Shown here piece after piece: positions 23,666-33,671 of a stretch of DNA of 64,000 nucleotides. Under the pieces are notes generated by a model, which ran no database searches, had not been told where the DNA came from, and worked only from the letters and a program-made list of their open reading frames with translations. A program made the position numbers and the translations under genes. The stretch is from positions 1 to 64,000 of the forward strand of contig JAFUVQ010000054.1 in NCBI GenBank assembly GCA_017477505.1. Direction: 5' to 3'. The stretch's first letter is position 1. Each line of letters begins with the position of its first letter. Source of the stretch: Eubacterium sp. GTDB taxonomy: Bacteria > Bacillota > Clostridia > Lachnospirales > Lachnospiraceae.

Positions 23666-24628
23666 ATGGAAAATGATGGCGGAAGAGAAAAGCTTATACT
23701 GGCGAAGATGAGAAATATGCTGGTTACTGCAGCAAATGCACCTTTCACGTCAGATAAGGTTATTGTAAATAAAGAAGAAATGCTGGGGCTTATAGACAGC
23801 CTTGCGGATGTTGTGGATACTGAGCTTAAGACCTATAGAGAGGTTACGGACAAAAGAGCGCGTATTCTCAGTGAAGCAAAGGCTGAAGCTGAAGAGATAA
23901 GGTATGAGGCTCAGAAGAGCGCCAGCCGTATCAGAGTTACGAAGAGAAGACAGGACGAGGAATTCCCATTCAAGAAATCCGATCTTACGGAAGAGGAGAT
24001 CAAGGCACTCCGTACAGCAAATGATATTTACGGAGCATCTCTCATTTATACAGATGAAATGCTGACAGAGGTGGATCACCTCATTAATAATGCATATGAT
24101 AATATAGAAAGAGAGTTTGACAGAGTTCAGGCAACTCTTAAAGCTAAAGTAAGAAGTATTTCAGAAAATAAAAATGAATTGATGAACAATCTTCTCGACC
24201 TCAGCAATAATGACCGTTACAGTCAGATACTTGAACTTGCTACCCTTCTTTCAAATGAGCTTTATCATGAACGTGAAAAGGCAATACTTGCAGAGAGAGA
24301 ACGTCAGGGACAGATGGAGTTCAAGGTTACGGATCAGGACGGCGAGCTTTCCGTAGTGGCAGGAAAGAAGAGAAGACCGCCTGTTAATCCTGACAGGACA
24401 GCAAAAAAGCTTTCCAGAGAAGAGATAAAGACTACCAGTGTTACCAAGCCTGAGGCGGATAATCGTAAGCTTGTAAGCCGAAAAGACGGAGGAGAGGTGC
24501 GCCTTACCCTTAATACAGATGATACTGTCGTCAGGCGGGAGAGGAAGAAGCCGGAGACGGAAGAGGATATGGTTGTCCTTATGGATAAGGATGGCCGCAC
24601 CCGAAACGAAGACGAATCCGAAGAATAG
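23666..24628 (+). CDS. DivIVA/ATPase-annotated coiled-coil protein
   Basis: A 320-residue soluble, charged protein. Residues 5-100 match a Clostridial family, frequently misannotated as ATPase, that starts LxxLLxxxxxxPFTSxKVxVxKExxLxxID and continues into a coiled coil (RARILSEAKAEAEEIRYEAQKSA). A second helical block covers ~110-215 and the last ~100 residues are disordered with Lys/Arg/Glu/Thr. DivIVA- or SepIVA-like scaffolding at the pole or septum is plausible but not shown. No nucleotide-binding motif is present. Follows the glycosyltransferase by 31 bp and is followed by the thioesterase. Confidence 0.65.
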   Translation: MENDGGREKLILAKMRNMLVTAANAPFTSDKVIVNKEEMLGLIDSLADVVDTELKTYREVTDKRARILSEAKAEAEEIRYEAQKSASRIRVTKRRQDEEFPFKKSDLTEEEIKALRTANDIYGASLIYTDEMLTEVDHLINNAYDNIEREFDRVQATLKAKVRSISENKNELMNNLLDLSNNDRYSQILELATLLSNELYHEREKAILAERERQGQMEFKVTDQDGELSVVAGKKRRPPVNPDRTAKKLSREEIKTTSVTKPEADNRKLVSRKDGGEVRLTLNTDDTVVRRERKKPETEEDMVVLMDKDGRTRNEDESEE

Positions 24629-24712
24629 TACTAAGCTGTCAGCCGGAATCAGCACCGCAGTACGTGTATGCCGGGCAGGCAGTAAGCTGAAAACAGTATG
24701 ACAGGAGTATAA

Positions 24713-25135
24713 ATGATGGTTACAGAGCCATATGTAAGAAAGATAAATTATTATGAAACAGACCAGATGCAGGTTGTGCATCACTCGAACTATGCAAGGT
24801 TTCTGGAGGAAGCAAGGCTTGATCTTATGGAGAAAGCGGGGCTCCCTTATGACCTTATGGAAGAGAAGGGAATCATCATCCCGGTACTTACACTCAGTTC
24901 GGAATATATAGGAGCGGTGCATTTTGGAGATACTATAAGTATATATCCTCATGTGACCAAACTTTCACCTGCCAGATTTTCTCTGGATTATGAGATTTAC
25001 GTGGGAGACAGACTGGTAAACAGAAGCCATACGAGTCATGGTTTTGTTGATACTGAATTTAAGCCGATGAACATGCGTAAGCATTTTCCGGATATGTATA
25101 AAATCATGGCAGATCTGGTTGAAGCGGATTCTTAG
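24713..25135 (+). CDS. Acyl-CoA thioesterase (YbgC/FadM hot-dog family)
   Basis: A 140-residue 4HBT-type hot-dog protein. Signature: YYETDQMQVVHHSNYARFLEEAR, where the Asp and the following HHSNY region form the active site of the 4-hydroxybenzoyl-CoA thioesterase-like family; FGDTISIYPHV and THG..FVDTEFKP are further conserved parts. Hydrolyses acyl-CoA or acyl-ACP; chain length is not predictable. ATG 24713 and ATG 24716 both fit the GACAGGAG site upstream. Confidence 0.9.
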   Translation: MMVTEPYVRKINYYETDQMQVVHHSNYARFLEEARLDLMEKAGLPYDLMEEKGIIIPVLTLSSEYIGAVHFGDTISIYPHVTKLSPARFSLDYEIYVGDRLVNRSHTSHGFVDTEFKPMNMRKHFPDMYKIMADLVEADS

Positions 25136-25146
25136 ACCGGTTATCA

Positions 25147-25246
25147 GACAGGACTGATATCTGACCGGTCATCGGAAGAACTGTAAAAGCAGAACTGATA
25201 TTTGACGGACAATGGATGAACTGTAAAAGCAGAACTGATATTGACA
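25147..25246 (+). repeat. Imperfect tandem repeat before metF
   Basis: GAACTGTAAAAGCAGAACTG followed by ATATT-GAC occurs at 25178 and 25218 (period 40); a third, partial version (CAGGACTGATATCTGACC) is at 25149-25166. The last unit runs into the metF ribosome binding site. Confidence 0.75.
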
Positions 25247-25258
25247 AGGAGTAGTATA

Positions 25259-26116
25259 ATGATAACCCGCAACAATAAGAACATCGAATTCTCCTGCGAG
25301 GTATTTCCTCCAAAGAGAGACGATGAGATGTATGATATATTCAAGACACTTGATGAGATAAAGGATGTTGATCCTGATTTTGTCAGCGTAACCTATGGGG
25401 CAGGCGGAAGTAACAGCAAAAAGACCTCGACCATAGCAGCATATATACAGAATATAAGTGATATGCGTTCACTTGCACACATGACTGCAGTAGGAATGAC
25501 AGAGCAGAAACTCACAGAAATGCTCGAGGAGCTTCAGAAAAAATCAGTAGATATGATTCTGGTTCTGAGGGGTGACCGTCCGAGAACAATGTCCGAAGAG
25601 GATTTTGCCAAAAGAGAGTTTAAGTATGCATCCAGCATCATTCCGAAGATAGAGGAATTCGGAGGATTCAAGCTTTTCGGAGCCTGCTATCCGGAGAAAC
25701 ATCCCGAGTCAGCAACAGTTGAGGACGATATCAGATATCTGAAGCAGAAAGTAGATATGGGCATTGATGAACTTATCACCCAGATGTTTTTTGATAACAG
25801 CAAGTTCTATCGTTTTCTTGAAAAATGTGATGCTGCAGGAATCAAAGCGCCTATACACGCCGGAATAATGCCTATTACAAAGGTTAATCAGCTTGGAACC
25901 AGTGTATCGCTTTCCGGTTCTTCGGTTCCTACAGAGCTGTCAAACCTTATCGCCAAATACAGTGAAGACCCTGCGGGGATGAAAGAGGCGGGCATAGAGT
26001 ATGCCATAAGACAGATTGAAGATCTTATGGACCACGGAGTATATGGCATACATTTATACAGTATGAATAAGGCTGATGTGACTAAGGCAATATATGATGC
26101 CGTGAATCATAAGTAA
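25259..26116 (+). CDS. metF: 5,10-Methylenetetrahydrofolate reductase
   Basis: Flavoenzyme converting 5,10-methylene-THF to 5-methyl-THF for methionine synthesis or the acetyl pathway. 285 residues. FSCEVFPPK is the N-terminal family motif, followed by DFVSVTYGAGGSN, ILVLRGDRP (FMN/NADH site) and FGACYPEKHPES. The frame extends back to TTG 25241, but AAGGAG at 25246-25251 with 7-nt spacing designates ATG 25259. Preceded by a tandem repeat; purM follows 43 bp later, making a one-carbon/purine group. Confidence 0.94.
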   Translation: MITRNNKNIEFSCEVFPPKRDDEMYDIFKTLDEIKDVDPDFVSVTYGAGGSNSKKTSTIAAYIQNISDMRSLAHMTAVGMTEQKLTEMLEELQKKSVDMILVLRGDRPRTMSEEDFAKREFKYASSIIPKIEEFGGFKLFGACYPEKHPESATVEDDIRYLKQKVDMGIDELITQMFFDNSKFYRFLEKCDAAGIKAPIHAGIMPITKVNQLGTSVSLSGSSVPTELSNLIAKYSEDPAGMKEAGIEYAIRQIEDLMDHGVYGIHLYSMNKADVTKAIYDAVNHK

Positions 26117-26159
26117 TTGAGAACTAATAAATCAAGATAGATTAAACAGGAGGAAAAAG

Positions 26160-27185
26160 ATGGATTACAAGAACGCAGGAGTAGACATCGAAGCAGGTTA
26201 CAAGTCAGTTGAGCTCATGAAGGAGCACATTGCAAAGACCATGAGAAGTGAGGTTCTGACGAATATCGGAGGATTCTCAGGTGCTTTCTCCATGGCAGGA
26301 TTTAAGAGCATGGAAAAGCCTACCCTTGTTTCAGGTACAGATGGAGTAGGTACAAAGATCAAGCTTGCATTTATACTTGATAAGCATGATACGGTAGGTA
26401 TTGACTGCGTTGCCATGTGTGTAAATGATATTGCATGCGCAGGCGCTGAACCGCTTTTCTTCCTTGACTATATAGCTTGCGGGAAGAACTATCCTGAGAA
26501 GATAGCAACTATAGTAAGTGGTGTTGCAAAGGGCTGTGAGCTTTCAGGAGCTACTCTTATCGGTGGCGAGACAGCAGAACATCCCGGTCTTATGCCTGAG
26601 GATGAGTATGATCTTGCAGGTTTTGCAGTAGGTATAGTTGATGAGAAGGACCTTATAACAGGTCAGAATATCAAGGCGGGAGATACTCTTATAGGTATCG
26701 CTTCAAGCGGAGTTCACAGTAACGGATTCTCACTTGTAAGAAAGATATTTGACATGAGTGAAGCATCTCTCAACAAGTATTACGATGAGCTCGGAATGAC
26801 TCTCGGTGAGAAGCTTCTCACACCAACGAGAATCTACGTTAAGGCTCTTAAGGCAGTTAAGGATGCCGGAGTTACTATTAAGGGAACAAGCCATATCACT
26901 GGCGGTGGTTTCCAGGAAAATATCCCGCGTATGCTTCCTGACGGAATAGTTGCGAAGGTTGAAAAGACATCTTATGAGGTTCCTGCAATCTTTAAGCTTA
27001 TGGCTAAAGAAGGAAATGTAGAAGAGAGCATGATGTATAACACATACAACATGGGTCTCGGAATGGTTCTTGCAGTGGATCCTGCTGATGCTGACAAGAC
27101 TGTTGCTGCTCTCAAGAGTGCAGGTGAGGAAGCATATATTATCGGTGAAGCAGCTTCAGGTGAAAAAGGAGTTATCTTATGCTAA
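26160..27185 (+). CDS. purM: Phosphoribosylformylglycinamidine cyclo-ligase
   Basis: PurM (AIR synthetase) makes aminoimidazole ribonucleotide from FGAM with ATP. 341 residues, full length. Typical start [36 protein letters not shown] (residues ~57-70), [11 protein letters not shown] and [15 protein letters not shown], with [15 protein letters not shown] later. Strong AGGAGG before ATG 26160. Its last codons overlap purN by 7 bp. Confidence 0.97.
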   Translation: MDYKNAGVDIEAGYKSVELMKEHIAKTMRSEVLTNIGGFSGAFSMAGFKSMEKPTLVSGTDGVGTKIKLAFILDKHDTVGIDCVAMCVNDIACAGAEPLFFLDYIACGKNYPEKIATIVSGVAKGCELSGATLIGGETAEHPGLMPEDEYDLAGFAVGIVDEKDLITGQNIKAGDTLIGIASSGVHSNGFSLVRKIFDMSEASLNKYYDELGMTLGEKLLTPTRIYVKALKAVKDAGVTIKGTSHITGGGFQENIPRMLPDGIVAKVEKTSYEVPAIFKLMAKEGNVEESMMYNTYNMGLGMVLAVDPADADKTVAALKSAGEEAYIIGEAASGEKGVILC

Positions 27186-27775
27186 GAGTTCTGGTAATGG
27201 TCTCCGGCGGAGGGACTAATCTTCAGGCTATAATTGACAGAGTAGCTGACGGCTCTATAAAAAATGCAGAGCTTGTCGGAGTAATAAGTAATAATTACGG
27301 AGTAAAGTCACTGGAGAGAGCTGATAAGGCAGGTATACCGAACAGGGTTGTTTCTCCTAAAGATTTTCCTGACAGAGAAAGCTTCAACAAAGCGCTCCTT
27401 GAAGCGGTGGATTCATATTCACCCGATCTTGTTGTGCTTGCAGGATTCCTGGTAGTTATTCCTCCTGCTATGATTGATAAATATGAGAACCGTATCATCA
27501 ATATACATCCGTCGCTCATTCCATCCTTCTGCGGAACAGGATTCTATGGACTTAAGGTTCATGAGGCTGCTCTTGCAAGGGGAGTAAAGATAAGTGGGGC
27601 AACGGTTCATTTTGTAGATAAGGGTACTGATACAGGTCCGATAATCATTCAGAAGCCGGTAGAAGTAAAGGAAGGAGATACGCCTGAAGTGCTTCAGAGG
27701 CGTATTATGGAAGAGGCTGAATGGAAGATCCTTCCTGAAGCAATCAATATGATCGCAAGTAAAAAGAACGACTGA
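27179..27775 (+). CDS. purN: Phosphoribosylglycinamide formyltransferase
   Basis: Transfers a formyl group from 10-formyl-THF to GAR. 198 residues. [15 protein letters not shown] at the N-terminus binds the phosphate; [17 protein letters not shown] contains the catalytic Asn-His pair (consensus NIHPSLLPxFxG), and [16 protein letters not shown] supplies the catalytic Asp. Begins within the end of purM (ATG 27179), indicating translational coupling. Confidence 0.96.
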   Translation: MLRVLVMVSGGGTNLQAIIDRVADGSIKNAELVGVISNNYGVKSLERADKAGIPNRVVSPKDFPDRESFNKALLEAVDSYSPDLVVLAGFLVVIPPAMIDKYENRIINIHPSLIPSFCGTGFYGLKVHEAALARGVKISGATVHFVDKGTDTGPIIIQKPVEVKEGDTPEVLQRRIMEEAEWKILPEAINMIASKKND

Positions 27776-27842
27776 TCGTAAACATGTAATATGTAAATGA
27801 AGAAATCCCTTGTAATAATCAGGGATACGTATGGAGGGAAAC

Positions 27843-29114
27843 ATGAAAGTATTAATAGTAGGTGGCGGCGGAAGAGAGCATGCCATTACATTTGCGGTTT
27901 CTAAGAGTAAAAGAGTTGAGAAGATATATGCGGCTCCGGGTAATGCAGGTATTTCAGAACTTGCCGAGTGTGTGGATATTTCTGTTATGGATGCCGAAAG
28001 ATTAGTGGCATTTGCAAAAGAAAAAGAAGTTGATTTCGTTATAGTTGCACCGGATGATCCCCTGGCTGCAGGCGTTGCGGATGCTTTCCTGGATGCAGGT
28101 ATCAAGACCTTCGGACCAAGGAAGAATGCTGCGATAATAGAAGCTTCAAAGGCGTTTTCAAAGGATCTTATGAAGAAGTATGATATTCCGTGTGCAGCAT
28201 CCGAGACTTTCGACAGTGCTGAAGCAGCTCTGGAATATCTTAAGACATCAAAGATTCCGGTAGTACTTAAGGCTGACGGACTTGCGCTGGGAAAAGGTGT
28301 ACTTATCTGCAATACATTTGAAGAAGCAGAAGAAGGTATCAAGACTATAATGCTTGATAAGAAGTTCGGCGATGCCGGCAATAAGGTTGTTATTGAAGAA
28401 TTCATGACAGGACGTGAGGTATCTGTGCTCTGTTTCTCAGACGGAACAACAATACTTCCTATGACATCCGCTCAGGATCATAAAAGAGCAGGTGATGGTG
28501 ATACCGGTCTTAATACGGGCGGTATGGGTACATTTTCACCAAGCCCGTTCTATACTGATGAAATTGCCAGGTTCTGTGAGGAACATGTATATAAGCGTAC
28601 CATCGCAGCCATGAAGGCTGAGGGAAGGGAATTCAAGGGGGTTCTTTTTGTAGGACTTATGCTTACTCCGGACGGACCTAAGGTACTTGAGTTTAATGCA
28701 CGTTTCGGTGATCCTGAGGCTCAGGTTGTAATACCGCGTCTTGAAAATGATATCATTGATGTTATGGAGGCATGTGTGGACGGAACTCTTGATAAGATCG
28801 ACCTTAAGTTCGCTGATAACGCGGCTGTATGTGTAATGCTTGCTTCTGACGGTTATCCGCAGAGTTATGAGAAGGGATTCGAGATAAGAGGCCTTGATAA
28901 CTTCAAGGATAAGGATGGCTATTATGTATTCCATTCGGGAACAAAGTTTAAGGATGGCAAGGTTGTTACAAATGGCGGACGTGTCATAGGTGTTACAGCT
29001 ATCGGGCCGGATCTTGTAAGCGCAAGAAAGAATGCATATGAAGCAACCGAATGGATCGATTTTGATAATAAATACATGAGACATGATATTGGAAAAGCTA
29101 TAGACGAGAAGTAA
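27843..29114 (+). CDS. purD: Phosphoribosylamine--glycine ligase
   Basis: PurD (GAR synthetase), an ATP-grasp enzyme of 423 residues. MKVLIVGGGGREHAITF is the standard N-terminus; VVLKADGLALGKGV and the GDGDTGLNTGGMGTFSP segment form the ATP-grasp site, and EFNARFGDPEAQ binds metal. GGAGGG (27833-27838) sits just before ATG 27843; the ATG at 27831 overlaps that site and would not be used. A small ATCCCT/AGGGAT hairpin (27805-27826) lies in the gap after purN. The stop codon overlaps the clpC start (TAATG). Confidence 0.97.
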   Translation: MKVLIVGGGGREHAITFAVSKSKRVEKIYAAPGNAGISELAECVDISVMDAERLVAFAKEKEVDFVIVAPDDPLAAGVADAFLDAGIKTFGPRKNAAIIEASKAFSKDLMKKYDIPCAASETFDSAEAALEYLKTSKIPVVLKADGLALGKGVLICNTFEEAEEGIKTIMLDKKFGDAGNKVVIEEFMTGREVSVLCFSDGTTILPMTSAQDHKRAGDGDTGLNTGGMGTFSPSPFYTDEIARFCEEHVYKRTIAAMKAEGREFKGVLFVGLMLTPDGPKVLEFNARFGDPEAQVVIPRLENDIIDVMEACVDGTLDKIDLKFADNAAVCVMLASDGYPQSYEKGFEIRGLDNFKDKDGYYVFHSGTKFKDGKVVTNGGRVIGVTAIGPDLVSARKNAYEATEWIDFDNKYMRHDIGKAIDEK

Positions 29115-31594
29115 TGGAAAAGAATTTTACTGAAAAAAGCAGGATTGCTATTGAAAAAGCAAGAGAGATTGCACAGAGTGCAAACAGCAATTACATTTGC
29201 AGCCAGCACCTTCTGGTAGGACTTTATCTTTCCAGAGGTACTGCCAAGACTCTTCTCGAGAATCAGGGGATTGATCTCGGAAAGCTTGACAATATGATCA
29301 ATTCCACCAGATATTCGGAAGATGATTATCTGATAGAAGGAAGTGGTGACTTTTCTTCAAAGACAGAAGAACTTCTGGATAAGGCTGAGACGGAGGCGGC
29401 AAGGATAGGCTTTAAAGAGATAGGTACAGAGCATATTCTCCTGGCTATCATCAAGACGCCGGAATGCCTTGCGGCAAAGCTGCTCGCAGGTGCAAATGTA
29501 AATGTTAAGACTCTTTACATCGATATTCTGACTTCAAACGGAATCAATATAAATATCGCAAAGAAAGACTACAGTGCTTTCAGCTCAGGCAGACAGGGTA
29601 AGCAAAAGGCTCAGACTCCGACTCTGGACAAGTACAGCAGGGACCTGGTTAAGGATGCTCTGGAAGGCAAGCTGGATCCTGTCATTGGCAGGACTACGGA
29701 GATAAGCCGTCTCATGCAGATTGTCTGCAGACGTATCAAGAATAATGCCTGCCTCGTGGGTGAGCCCGGAGTAGGAAAGACTGCGGTCATTGAAGGGCTT
29801 GCAGGACTTCTTGCCGAAGGAAATGTGCCTGATATGCTGAAGGAAAAGAGGCTTCTTATGCTGGATCTTTCGGCTATGGTGGCAGGTTCAAAGTACAGAG
29901 GCGAATTTGAGGAACGTATCAAAAAGACAATAGATGAAGTAAAGGCAGCAGGAAATGTAATTCTTTTCATCGACGAGCTTCATACTCTTATCGGAGCCGG
30001 CGGTGCGGAGGGTGCGATGGATGCGTCAAATATCCTGAAGCCTGCCCTTTCACGTGGTGAGATACAGGTTATCGGAGCTACGACAAGAAATGAATACAGA
30101 AAAAGAATAGAGAAGGATGCGGCATTAGAACGCCGTTTCCAGCCTATATATGTGGAGGAACCCACAGAAGAGGAAGCATTGGCCATACTTCGCGGAATAG
30201 CTCCGAGATATGCTGAGTTTCACGGGGTTGATATAACCGATGAGGCAATAAATGCTGCAATCAGGTATTCAATCAGATATATAAATGACAGATATCTTCC
30301 TGATAAGGCCATAGACCTTATAGACGAGGCTGCTGCAAAAAAGAAGCTTCATAAGACTGTGTTATCCGGCAGTACGGCCGATGGTAAGAGTTTTGACAAG
30401 GCCGAAGAGGAACTGCTTCAAAGGCTTGAGGATGCCATAGCATCAGATAAGCTTGATGAGGCAACAGCTATTCATGAAGAACTTGAGGAGCTGGATAACC
30501 GGAGGAAGAAGCCTTCAGATTCTGTACCTGCGGGAGATATTGATGATATATGCATAACCGAGGCTGATATAGCTGAAGCTGTTTCGGTATGGACCAAGAT
30601 TCCTGTATCGAAGATTTCCGAAAGTGAGCAGGAGAGACTTACACATCTTGAGGATACGCTTCATAAGAGAGTTATCGGACAAAATGATGCAGTTGCTGCT
30701 GTTGCAAGAGCTATCCGAAGAGGCAGGGTAGGACTTAAGGATCCGAAGAGACCTATCGGTTCATTTCTATTCCTGGGACCTACAGGTGTCGGAAAGACTG
30801 AACTTTCGAAGGCACTTGCCGAGGCGCTTTTCCAGGATGAGAAGAAGCTCATCAGGGTTGATATGTCTGAATATATGGAGAAGCACAGTGTATCAAGAAT
30901 GGTAGGTTCACCTCCGGGATATGTCGGCTATGACGAAGGAGGACAGCTTGCGGAGGAGGTAAGGAAGAATCCTTATTCCGTAATTCTGTTTGACGAGATT
31001 GAAAAAGCACATCCGGATGTGTTCAATATACTTCTTCAGGTTCTTGATGACGGTGTTATAACCGATTCTCAGGGACGTAAGGTAGACTTCAAGAATACTA
31101 TAATCATCATGACCTCTAATGCGGGCGCAAAGAGCATCATAGAGCCGAAGACTCTGGGCTTTGTTACAGGCGATGAGGATGCGGAACGCGATTATCAGAA
31201 GATGAAGGACAGTGTTATGGAGGAGGTTAACCGAATCTTTAAGCCTGAGTTCATCAATCGTATCGATGAGATAATGGTGTTCAGATCACTTACAAAGGAT
31301 GATATCCACAGCATTGCCGGACTAATGCTGGATGAGCTTGCGAAGAGAGCTGAGGCAAATCTCGGAATCAGGCTCGATTTTGAGGACAGCCTTAAAGAAT
31401 ACATTTTCGAAAAAGGTTATGACAGAAAGTTTGGAGCAAGGCCTTTGAAGAGAACCATACAGACCGAGGTTGAGGATATAATCGCCAAGGCGATACTTGA
31501 CGGTACCATTAAGAGAGATACCGAAGTCGCAGTCGGAATAGAAGAAGAAAAAGGAGAGAGGCACACAAAGGTGTGGCAAAAAGACTCCATTTAA
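29114..31594 (+). CDS. clpC: ATP-dependent protease ATPase ClpC
   Basis: Hsp100 unfoldase that feeds proteins to ClpP. 826 residues. Two Clp N-domain repeats (1-145), first AAA+ domain with Walker A GEPGVGKT (216-223), a central UVR-like helical segment ([21 protein letters not shown], ~435), second AAA+ domain with GPTGVGKT (~556) and NAGAKSI, and a C-terminal D2-small domain [16 protein letters not shown]. No ctsR-mcsA-mcsB, its usual Firmicute companions, lies upstream; it is instead coupled by a one-base overlap to purD. Confidence 0.95.
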   Translation: MEKNFTEKSRIAIEKAREIAQSANSNYICSQHLLVGLYLSRGTAKTLLENQGIDLGKLDNMINSTRYSEDDYLIEGSGDFSSKTEELLDKAETEAARIGFKEIGTEHILLAIIKTPECLAAKLLAGANVNVKTLYIDILTSNGININIAKKDYSAFSSGRQGKQKAQTPTLDKYSRDLVKDALEGKLDPVIGRTTEISRLMQIVCRRIKNNACLVGEPGVGKTAVIEGLAGLLAEGNVPDMLKEKRLLMLDLSAMVAGSKYRGEFEERIKKTIDEVKAAGNVILFIDELHTLIGAGGAEGAMDASNILKPALSRGEIQVIGATTRNEYRKRIEKDAALERRFQPIYVEEPTEEEALAILRGIAPRYAEFHGVDITDEAINAAIRYSIRYINDRYLPDKAIDLIDEAAAKKKLHKTVLSGSTADGKSFDKAEEELLQRLEDAIASDKLDEATAIHEELEELDNRRKKPSDSVPAGDIDDICITEADIAEAVSVWTKIPVSKISESEQERLTHLEDTLHKRVIGQNDAVAAVARAIRRGRVGLKDPKRPIGSFLFLGPTGVGKTELSKALAEALFQDEKKLIRVDMSEYMEKHSVSRMVGSPPGYVGYDEGGQLAEEVRKNPYSVILFDEIEKAHPDVFNILLQVLDDGVITDSQGRKVDFKNTIIIMTSNAGAKSIIEPKTLGFVTGDEDAERDYQKMKDSVMEEVNRIFKPEFINRIDEIMVFRSLTKDDIHSIAGLMLDELAKRAEANLGIRLDFEDSLKEYIFEKGYDRKFGARPLKRTIQTEVEDIIAKAILDGTIKRDTEVAVGIEEEKGERHTKVWQKDSI

Positions 31595-31665
31595 GTTATA
31601 ATTAGAATGTCTTTAGGGAAGGATCGAGAAGGTCCGACAGTAAGTAATTTTAGGAGGGAATTCCC

Positions 31666-32079
31666 ATGGCAGTTATTGAAGAACTCATACGTGAGGAGGA
31701 AACCGGAGCGCTCAGTTTTGGCAATTATGAGCTTGCCGAGAAGACCAAGCAGGACGGATTTATCTATAACGGAGACAGCTACAAGATCAAGACATTTAAC
31801 GAGATCACTAAGCTTGAGAAGAACGGTACATTTGTATATGAATCAGTTCCGGGAACGGCAGTACATGATTTCATGGCAAATGATAAGAAGGTGATGTTCA
31901 GTGTTGAAGGAACTGAGGATGCTTCAGTTACACTTGAGCTTGAGCCTGAAAAGGAATACAAAGTTCATATCGATGATATTTATGTAGGCAAGATGGCTAC
32001 AAATCTTGGCGGAAAGATCAATCTTTCGGTAGAACTCAGTGACGGAAAGACAGTAAATGTAGTTATTGAGAAACAGTAA
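31666..32079 (+). CDS. Conserved protein of unknown function
   Basis: A 137-residue acidic, soluble protein, predicted all-beta with alternating short strands; no catalytic motif, membrane segment or signal peptide. Lachnospiraceae homologues are, as I recall, sometimes labelled endosialidase, without visible support here. AGGAGGG at 31651-31657 sets ATG 31666. It is 71 bp after clpC and separated from radA by a hairpin at 32127. Confidence 0.7.
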   Translation: MAVIEELIREEETGALSFGNYELAEKTKQDGFIYNGDSYKIKTFNEITKLEKNGTFVYESVPGTAVHDFMANDKKVMFSVEGTEDASVTLELEPEKEYKVHIDDIYVGKMATNLGGKINLSVELSDGKTVNVVIEKQ

Positions 32080-32112
32080 TGACAGATTGAGGATATGAAT
32101 TACAGAATGTAA

Positions 32113-32154
32113 TATAATTAAATGGGATAGGGGGAGAAGGATTTCTTCCCCTAT
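32113..32154 (+). promoter_or_regulatory. -10 element and 12-bp hairpin between the unknown gene and radA
   Basis: TATAAT (32113-32118) is followed directly by a hairpin, ATAGGGGGAGAA (32127-32138), loop GGAT, TTCTTCCCCTAT (32143-32154), all 12 positions paired (one G-U). The tail TTAATCG is a poor U-tract. It may end the upstream transcript, or be the 5' end of the radA transcript; the -35 for the TATAAT is weak. Confidence 0.5.
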
Positions 32155-32180
32155 TTAATCGTTATGTATAGGAGATTATT

Positions 32181-33539
32181 GTGGCAAAGGAAAAGAAAAT
32201 TTTTTTCTGTACTGAGTGCGGATATGAATCTGCCAAATGGATGGGGCAGTGCCCGGGATGTAAGGGCTGGAATACATTTTCCGAAGAGAAGGTCATAACC
32301 GGGAAAAGCGGCAAGGTGAAGCCTGCTGAAAGGGTTGAGGCGAAGAAGATAACCGAGGTTTCGGCAGAGGAAGAAGTGAGGCTGATGACTCATATCGAAG
32401 AGCTGGACAGAGTTCTGGGCGGAGGTATAGTGAGGGGCTCTCTGGTTCTTATCGGCGGTGATCCCGGAATAGGAAAGTCGACGCTTCTTCTTCAGATGTG
32501 CAGCAGGCTGGTTGCCGATAAGGTGAAGGTTCTGTATGTATCGGGAGAGGAATCGCTGTCACAGATAATGATGCGTGGTAAAAGGCTTAATGCCTATGAT
32601 GAGAATATGCTTCTCCTCTGTGATAATGATCTTGATAATGTTGAGGCAAAAATCGAGAAATATGATTCTGAGGTCGTAATAATCGATTCAATCCAGACTA
32701 TGGCTGCAGCCGATATAGATAATGCGCCCGGAACCGTGACTCAGGTAAGAGAGGTTACCTCCAGACTTTTGAAACTGGCAAAGACTCATAATACAGCCAT
32801 TTTTATAGTAGGTCATGTTACCAAAGACGGGCAGGTTGCGGGACCCAGAACTCTGGAGCATATGGTTGATTCTGTGCTTTATTTTGAGGGAGATGAAAGC
32901 GAGGGAGTGAGACTCCTCAGGGCTGTCAAGAACCGTTTTGGATCAACCAATGAGATAGGTGTTTTCAATATGACGGGAGAGGGACTTGAGGAGGTAAGAA
33001 ATCCTTCACAGATGTTTCTTAACGGACGTCCGGAGGATGTCCCCGGCTCTGTCGTAATAGCTACCATGGAAGGAACAAGATCCGTTCTCGTGGAGCTTCA
33101 GGCGCTTGTGGCTGACACAAATTTCAATATGCCGAGACGTACTTCAGTCGGTGTTGATTATAACAGAGTAAATCTTCTCATAGCTGTGCTTGAGAAGAGA
33201 GCGGGCATGTATCTTGGTAATTACGACTGTTATGTAAATATTGCTGGCGGACTTAAGATTTCTGATCCGGCATCAGACCTCGGAGTTGCCATGGCTATAA
33301 CATCAAGCTTTAAGAACAGGGCGATTCCGTCGTCCACGGCTATAATCGGAGAGATAGGGCTTGCCGGAGAGATAAGAGGCGTTACAAGTGCTTCCAGAAG
33401 AGTCACGGAAGCAGAGAAGATGGGCTTCACCAGAATGATAGTTCCGCTTTCCAACCGTTCGAAGGATCTGGATAATGCAGGTATAGAGGTGGTTTATGTG
33501 AAGAATATCTCTGACGCTATACATGCGCTTTTTGGTTAA
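32181..33539 (+). CDS. radA: DNA repair protein RadA
   Basis: RecA-like branch-migration helicase used in recombination. 452 residues. N-terminal zinc finger C10-C13-C24-C27, Walker A GGDPGIGKST (92-101), the RadA motif KNRFGS (~255), and C-terminal Lon-protease-like domain (IAGGLKISDPASDLGVAMA). The start is GTG 32181 with TAGGAG 10 nt upstream. Complete and apparently normal. Confidence 0.96.
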   Translation: MAKEKKIFFCTECGYESAKWMGQCPGCKGWNTFSEEKVITGKSGKVKPAERVEAKKITEVSAEEEVRLMTHIEELDRVLGGGIVRGSLVLIGGDPGIGKSTLLLQMCSRLVADKVKVLYVSGEESLSQIMMRGKRLNAYDENMLLLCDNDLDNVEAKIEKYDSEVVIIDSIQTMAAADIDNAPGTVTQVREVTSRLLKLAKTHNTAIFIVGHVTKDGQVAGPRTLEHMVDSVLYFEGDESEGVRLLRAVKNRFGSTNEIGVFNMTGEGLEEVRNPSQMFLNGRPEDVPGSVVIATMEGTRSVLVELQALVADTNFNMPRRTSVGVDYNRVNLLIAVLEKRAGMYLGNYDCYVNIAGGLKISDPASDLGVAMAITSSFKNRAIPSSTAIIGEIGLAGEIRGVTSASRRVTEAEKMGFTRMIVPLSNRSKDLDNAGIEVVYVKNISDAIHALFG

Positions 33540-33671
33540 TTCCTTGAATCGTGACCTTTTGGCATATGTATACAGCGGTATACATCGTAGATAGAAATAC
33601 ATATTGGAAAACGTAGATAAACAGAAACCAGAAAATATACAAATATAAAGTAGATAAATGGAATAAAAATC

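Noticed and set aside
27419..28405. 328-codon minus-strand frame opposite purN and purD
   Set aside because: Antisense shadow of two confidently identified purine genes, with no ribosome binding site.
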